Source: Euprymna scolopes (lineage: Eukaryota; Mollusca; Cephalopoda; Sepiida; Sepiolidae). Taken from it: DNA of 20,317 nucleotides. The stretch covers positions 117,522,502 to 117,542,818 of the forward strand of contig CM044500.1 of the NCBI GenBank assembly GCA_024364805.1. Reading direction: 5' to 3'. The notes beneath the pieces were generated by a model. The model worked only from the letters and a program-made list of their open reading frames with translations, had not been told where the DNA came from and searched no databases. Of this stretch, positions 16,448 to 20,317 are shown piece after piece. Made by a program: the position numbers and the translations under genes. Numbering within the stretch: position 1 is the stretch's first letter; the number at the start of each line of letters is the position of its first letter.

Positions 16448-16975
16448 TGTTTGGTTAGTTTGGTTGTTTTATTTTACGGCATATCAACCCTTTTCGGGTT
16501 ATTTAATGCCGAATCCAGTTATTTTGGCAATAGTATTAATGTTGCATCCAGTTATTTTGGAGAAGGTTTTTATTCTTCAAGCTCTTTGTATTTTTCAATC
16601 GCTAGTTTGTAGTGTTTGGTTTGGATGTTTCATAGTGGATTTTATTGTTTTTGTTACCTGCCCTGCATAACATGAGTTTTGAAATGGGAGAGGGGAAAAG
16701 GTTGACAGTATTAATGCTTGCTACATTTTAAGTTAGAAAATCAGTCAGAAAGTGGGGGGAGATAAAAAAAAAAAAAAAAAAAAGGGGAAATGGGAAGAAG
16801 GAAAAGGGGGGAAAAGATGGGTTGTTGTTTTTGGTTTTATGGAACATAATGAGGTCCAGCAAAATGAAGTAGAAAAAAAAAAGCATCAATGTTAGGTGCA
16901 TTTCGTCTGAGGAAGCCAATATCTTCAGACAGCCTGATCTGGTAGCGCCAGAATGTTTGGTTAAATTCATATGGA
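16448..16975 (+). repeat. Family A repeat, longest copy with both ends
   Basis: Starts with TTTTACGGCATATCAACCCT, TTTCGGGTTATTTAATGCCG, and ends with GCCAATATCTTCAGACAGCC, TGATCTGGTAGCGCC. The same ends bound the 270-bp copy at 5290-5578. The interior has a short local duplication (CAGTTATTTTGG at 16517 and 16549) and a purine-rich simple tract with G- and A-runs at 16750-16815, which explains the greater length. Open frames in this interval are repeat translations. The class is unknown; A-rich tails in the other copy favour a retroposon. Confidence 0.65.
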
Positions 16976-17065
16976 AGCTGTAACGGCATAAATAGTTTTA
17001 TAAGATAAAATCATAAAACCAAAAGTAAAAAACACAAAAAATAAAATTTATATAAATATATATAC

Positions 17066-17130
17066 CGAATATCCATTTTCTGCTCAACAACTTTTCTAAT
17101 TATGGCTTCTTCTTCTTCTCGTATTTCTTC
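17066..17130 (-). CDS. DNAJC25: DNAJC25 internal coding exon (acidic EEIREEEE block)
   Basis: This 65-nt exon encodes EEIREEEEAIIRKVVEQKMDIR, with the last arginine codon split (CG|A) across the next intron. It corresponds to human EEIRDEEENIIK...KIDIK, the acidic, probably helical linker before the second hydrophobic segment. The acceptor is TTTTTTCAG|GAAG and the donor CG|GTATAT, giving a phase 2 intron. The split codon joins exactly to the A that opens exon 4455-4260, restoring R-GG. The exon lies 788 bp after the previous exon and 12.6 kb before the next. At 65 nt it is easily missed by ORF-based gene calling. There are no stops or frame problems. Confidence 0.94.
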
Positions 17131-17283
17131 CTGAAAAACAGATTTGTATGAGAGGTTTAGCTGTAACTTTAAAACATGCTTAGGAAACAAAAATAAAATA
17201 CAGATTTTTGAGTAAAAATTCTAGTTTAGGGATATCACTAAATGTCATAGCTTCAAGAGTACTTAACTCGTCATAAAGTTAAA

Positions 17284-17288
<5 letters not shown>

Positions 17289-17315
<27 letters not shown>

Positions 17316-17316
17316 A
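17289..17316. repeat. Poly(T) run in the short intron
   Basis: A run of about 28 T in the 788-bp DNAJC25 intron, plus strand. It is an A-run in the transcript sense, so it is not a splicing pyrimidine tract. Confidence 0.85.
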
Positions 17317-17364
17317 CATAAAATAAATTTTCAAATTTTTATATTTACACAAACATTGGCTATT

Positions 17365-17882
17365 TATGTCCGCTGTCCTTAGTGCTAGAAAGTTACTTAC
17401 GCCCGAGAGTATACTGTATCTCTATAAGGTCATCATTCGTCCATGCATGGAGTATTGTTGGCACATTTGGGTTGGTGCATTTGCTATTAGTCTCTCACTC
17501 CCTAACAGGGTTCAAAAAAAAGGGTCACCAACCTAATAAGTCCTGTAGCGTCAACCAAACTCCAACCTCTATCCCATCCACGAAATGTAGCATCTCTGTG
17601 CCTATTTTACAATTATTTTAATAGAAAGTGCTCCAATGAACTACAGACTCTCATACCCCCCTCAACGTAAATACTCCAGACTAACCTGACAAGCAGCAAA
17701 ATCCCACCCCTACACAGTAGAGATTCTTAGATACTGGAAAGCCTTGTATTCAAATAGTTTCTTCCCTCTAACTGCTAGATTTTGGAATTCCTTCCTGGGT
17801 CCCCGTTTCCCTGACTGTACTGACATGCAGAAGTCCAAGTGTAATGTAAACAGACATCTTGCTGCTAAACTCTTTGCATAGT
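17365..17882 (+). mobile_element. LINE reverse-transcriptase C-terminal fragment (family L2)
   Basis: The conceptual translation at 17379-17480 gives ARKLLTPESILYLYKVII then RPCMEYCWHIWVGAF, a typical end of the RT region of CR1/Jockey-like LINEs ('RP.MEYC.HIW.GA'). Later pieces in other frames include SFFPLTARFWNSFLG (about 17757-17800) and KCNVNRHLAAKL (17836-17871), the C-terminal 'FWNSLP...KCNVNRHL' block. It shares CTAACCTGACAAGCAGCAAA and GTAATGTAAACAGACATCTT with the tandem copies at 10690-11249. The frame is broken several times and the 3' tail and poly(A) are absent. It sits in the 788-bp intron, 37 bp from the donor of exon 18056-17919, and is antisense to DNAJC25. Confidence 0.8.
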
Positions 17883-17918
17883 GTCCCTGCAAATACTTGA
17901 ATTAAACAATTTACTTAC

Positions 17919-18056
17919 TTTTTTTCTTTTATCTTTTCGACGATTTACATTCAGCAGGCCTTCACTTCTGGCTATTTCTGTGGCTCGTATCCGATATTTC
18001 GGATCTTTAGATAAATGTAAAATGGCTGTATGGTAATTGTTCCATGCATTTAAATA
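17919..18056 (-). CDS. DNAJC25: DNAJC25 internal coding exon (post-membrane region), partial gene
   Basis: This exon encodes 46 residues, from YLNAWNNYHTAILHL through DPKYRIRATEIARSEGLL to a basic KDKRKK end. It aligns collinearly with vertebrate DNAJC25 (human WWNSYNKAI..., PKYRIQATEIAKQQGLL). That protein is a J-domain co-chaperone anchored in an internal membrane; this stretch follows the J domain and first membrane segment and begins the charged linker. The acceptor is a T-run followed by ACAG, and the donor is AA|GTAAGT. Length is 138 nt, and both flanking introns are phase 0. PKYRI and ATEIA are the best conserved blocks. No upstream exon encoding the J domain or the hydrophobic segment was found up to the right edge, so the 5' part of the gene lies outside. 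The assignment rests on remembered family sequence, but order and splice sites of all four exons agree. Confidence 0.95.
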
Positions 18057-18060
18057 CTGT

Positions 18061-18100
18061 AAAAAAAAAAATAAATAAATAAATAAAATAAAAAAATTTT
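18061..18100. repeat. A-run and (AAAT)n beside the splice acceptor
   Basis: On the minus strand this tract forms the T-rich polypyrimidine stretch immediately before the ACAG acceptor of exon 18056-17919. It probably doubles as simple repeat and splicing signal. Confidence 0.65.
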
Positions 18101-18640
18101 TTTAAATGTACAAAATTATTACACTGAATATTGCAACTTAAAACAGGATTTACTGGGTATTTTTAGGGAAAAATCTTTTTTTTACAACTTTTTTTTTTTC
18201 TGTTTCATTTTACTTCAGTTGAAGTTCTTAGCCCCAAGAAAGAGCCCTTTGATTTCTAACACTTGATCTCTAGACGAGATAAATATATATTTGAACATTT
18301 CATTAATTTCTCCTTTACTTTTCAAATGTTGAGTTAGTACAAAAAATAAAAATAAAGAGCATTAATTCTCTCACTAAAACATTTAACTGTGTTATAGTAT
18401 ATCTTTCTTGTGGTCTTTTGGCCTTACCAGGCACCAGGACAAGAATTCATCTAATCTGCTGAGGTATCCAAATAAGTACTCTTACTATATGTGACATCAC
18501 ATGGAGAAAGTGCACCATTATTCATATAATCATAATATGGATAACGATACTGAAGGGATCTTATTTATATTGCAAACACTATTTTGAATATCTAGTCTGG
18601 GTTTACTTGCAAAGGGAACTATCCTCATATCTGGTTATTC
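18101..18640. other. Intron upstream of exon 18056-17919, nothing recognised
   Basis: It was examined for an exon encoding the J domain or the first membrane segment of DNAJC25; none was seen. There is no repeat partner inside the window. Confidence 0.5.
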
Positions 18641-18652
18641 TGATAAACCCAT

Positions 18653-18862
18653 GTAGAGAAAGTCATTAGTAGGGCTAGGACAACAGCATATTCTTTTCAT
18701 GGTTTTGGATCTCCAGTGTGTTTCTTTGATATCTTATATGCTTTTATATAGAGTGATGTGGTTCTTGGTTGATTAACTGTGTCTAACATATACTTGAGAG
18801 TCAAAACAATGATAAGAATATTGTTGTCATAGCCCTAGTCATTAAGCACGAGGAAAGTGTTT
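18653..18862. repeat. Inverted repeat with about 110-bp spacer
   Basis: GTCATTAGTAGGGCTAGGAC then AACAGCATATTCTT (18661-18696) pairs with the inverse of AAGAATATTGTTGTCATAGC then CCTAGTCATTAA (18814-18845). Weaker similarity continues inward (CATGGTTTTGGATCTCC against the inverse of GGAGAGTCAAAACAATG-like sequence) and outward (AGAGAAAGT/GAGGAAAGT region). It resembles a small foldback or MITE-like insertion, diverged and non-coding. It is unrelated in sequence to the two larger foldback elements. Confidence 0.65.
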
Positions 18863-19115
18863 TGTAGGCTTCAAGTTCTCTCCAGATATGTCTATGCGTA
18901 CAAGAGTACAGTAAAACCATTGGTAAAAATGTCCACTTCAGCCTTTGTTAAAATGCTGAAATGTATCTAATTTGATTAGCCCTATACTTCTTCACTGTGA
19001 CCTCTCTCACAGAAATGATATTGTGGGTATTAACCTTTTTTCTATAAATACTGTGATGGCAGGTGTTCTCCAGAATTGTCTGATTTATTCTCTGCTTCCT
19101 TTGTTTCAGCTCACT
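18863..19115. other. Unclassified intron sequence
   Basis: AT-rich; nothing recognised. Confidence 0.4.
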
Positions 19116-19118
19116 TGA

Positions 19119-19364
19119 CTCGTTGGTCTAGTGGTCGCCAATTCACTATTTTGATACCTTATTGTAATTCATCTTAATCCAGTAGCTTCTTTCCAAGAAC
19201 TGCAGGGTTGTGAAGCTCTTCCTGCTTCCCGTTTTCCTCCTACCTGCAACTATGGTCTTTTCAAGATTACAATCAATAGGCATCTCTTGTCTTCGTGCTA
19301 ATCATCTTTCGTTCTTGTTAGCTCCTTACATCAAATGGCTTCACACCTTGTCTAGAGATATTTC

Positions 19365-19397
<33 letters not shown>
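19119..19397 (+). mobile_element. LINE 3' end with poly(A), possibly with a tRNA-like head
   Basis: The stretch 19177-19300 translates in part to residues like SFQELQGCEALPASRFPPT then NYGLFKITINRHLLSS. This is the 'LP..FPPTYN...FK..INRHLLS' end of a LINE reverse-transcriptase protein. It ends at a poly(A) run of about 31 bases (19367-19397). Just upstream, TTGGTCTAGTGGTCGCCA (19123-19140) resembles the D-arm of tRNA-Glu (an A box). No clear B box follows, so the head is only suggestive. The family differs from the two LINE groups at 10101 and 10690. Confidence 0.6.
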
Positions 19398-19398
<1 letters not shown>

Positions 19399-19915
19399 CG
19401 TCTAGGAGGAGCAAAGTTAAATAAACCTGCATGACCATTGTTTCCAATAATGTAGACAGACTAGTTCTTTTTAGGTCAGGGGAGTAGTAGTAGACTAGAT
19501 AGCGGTATTGTTCTGTAAAGAGACTTTCTTCACTTAACAAAAGTTTCGTACACAGGTGTTGCAAGGAAATTTAAGCATCAATGCTCAAACACAAGCCCAC
19601 AGCCATATAACTTTGAAAAAATAAAAACAGTGCTCAATTACATTTGTAGGAGTATGGTATATTTCTTTTATATAGTACTATGCAATAATATATGATTAGC
19701 CTTTGATATCTGGTTTCAGAATGCATGCAAAGTCTTGATTGTTGAGCTAAAAAAAAAAAAAAAGAAAAAAGTATCACATTATCTCCGTTCATTAATGGAA
19801 CTATTCAGATTTGAGGTCAATGAAGGTTGTGATTTGAAGAATAACACTAAATTCAAAAAATTAAATTTAAATAAATAAAGTTAAAAGGATTGAAATAAAT
19901 TTATAGACTAAAATA
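19398..19915. other. Unclassified intron sequence
   Basis: A short A-run near 19749-19763 and ordinary AT-rich sequence. No exon or repeat partner was recognised. The minus-strand open frame at 19564-19352 ends in a phenylalanine run from poly(A) and is not called. Confidence 0.5.
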
Positions 19916-19917
19916 TG

Positions 19918-19963
19918 GATATATATATATATATGGATATATATATATATATATATATATATA
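19918..19963. repeat. (AT)n microsatellite with ATGG interruption
   Basis: Alternating AT broken by a single GG (ATATGGATAT), about 46 bp in all. From 19964 to the window end nothing else was recognised except a terminal A-run starting near 20299. Confidence 0.9.
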
Positions 19964-20317
19964 AGCCAGTGCTTGTTAAAATCGTTGACAAATCAATTTT
20001 TGAAGACGTCGTTTTAAGCAGAAACAATATTACATATTTAATTGTCATGTCAAAAATGGTAATATATCCAAAAATTATGAAAATTCATTGAATAGAGCAA
20101 TTGCTATTGTGTTCTTAGTAAAAAGTCTATTGCTAAAAGGCTAAAATGTTGGTGACCTTTACAATGTAATCCAAAATTTATGTTCGAGTTATGTCCTGCA
20201 TGTACAAACTCTTCACTGTCTACTCTAAAAACATCCACAAAAAATACAATTTTGCTTAATTTTCCGTAAAAATTACTTTTTACTATAACTTTCTACTAAA
20301 AAAAAAAAAAAAAAAAA

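Noticed and set aside
18101-20317. Upstream DNAJC25 exon with the J domain (HPD motif) or first membrane segment
   Set aside because: No minus-strand stretch with HPD, the YDY..hP-type end of the J domain, or a hydrophobic segment leading into YLNAWN was seen.

Overview
This is an AT-rich eukaryotic (animal) genomic window. It holds one recognisable host gene, on the minus strand: four internal coding exons of DNAJC25, the membrane-anchored J-domain protein. In transcript order they are 18056-17919, 17130-17066, 4455-4260 and 1075-1010. Each is bounded by AG/GT splice sites, and the phases are compatible across all three introns (788, 12,610 and 3,184 bp). The joined fragment is 155 residues. 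It begins just after the expected J-domain and first membrane segment, and stops before the conserved basic C-terminus, so the first exon(s) lie right of the window and the last exon(s) left of it.

Everything else is intron, densely filled with old repeats. Long introns, many poly(A)/poly(T) runs, tRNA-derived SINE-like heads, LINE 3' ends and divergent DNA-element-like inverted repeats suggest a repeat-rich lophotrochozoan, possibly a cephalopod mollusc. That assignment is inference from the repeat landscape; the protein itself only says metazoan.

Layout by region. 1-1009: intron with two ends of one repeat family (terminal ..CTGCTAGY). 1076-4259: intron with a SINE-like head, a copy of a 'GGCATATCAACC' repeat and a foldback element with a tRNA-like centre. 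4456-17065: a 12.6-kb intron holding a second foldback element, a solitary element end with a hammerhead-like core, a nearly perfect 150-bp palindrome, a U2 snRNA-like sequence, several LINE 3' fragments of at least three kinds, a 1.14-kb element with 42-bp terminal inverted repeats, and a tandem duplication. 17131-17918: a short intron with a LINE fragment. 18057-20317: intron with an inverted repeat, a LINE 3' end and microsatellites.

No complete mobile-element gene, CRISPR array, rRNA or intact tRNA gene was seen. The most unusual content is the foldback family. It combines long inverted arms, a tRNA-like core with A and B boxes, and an arm motif with the conserved order CTGANGA - stem - GAAA of a hammerhead ribozyme. 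All repeat family relationships were judged by eye from aligned text.
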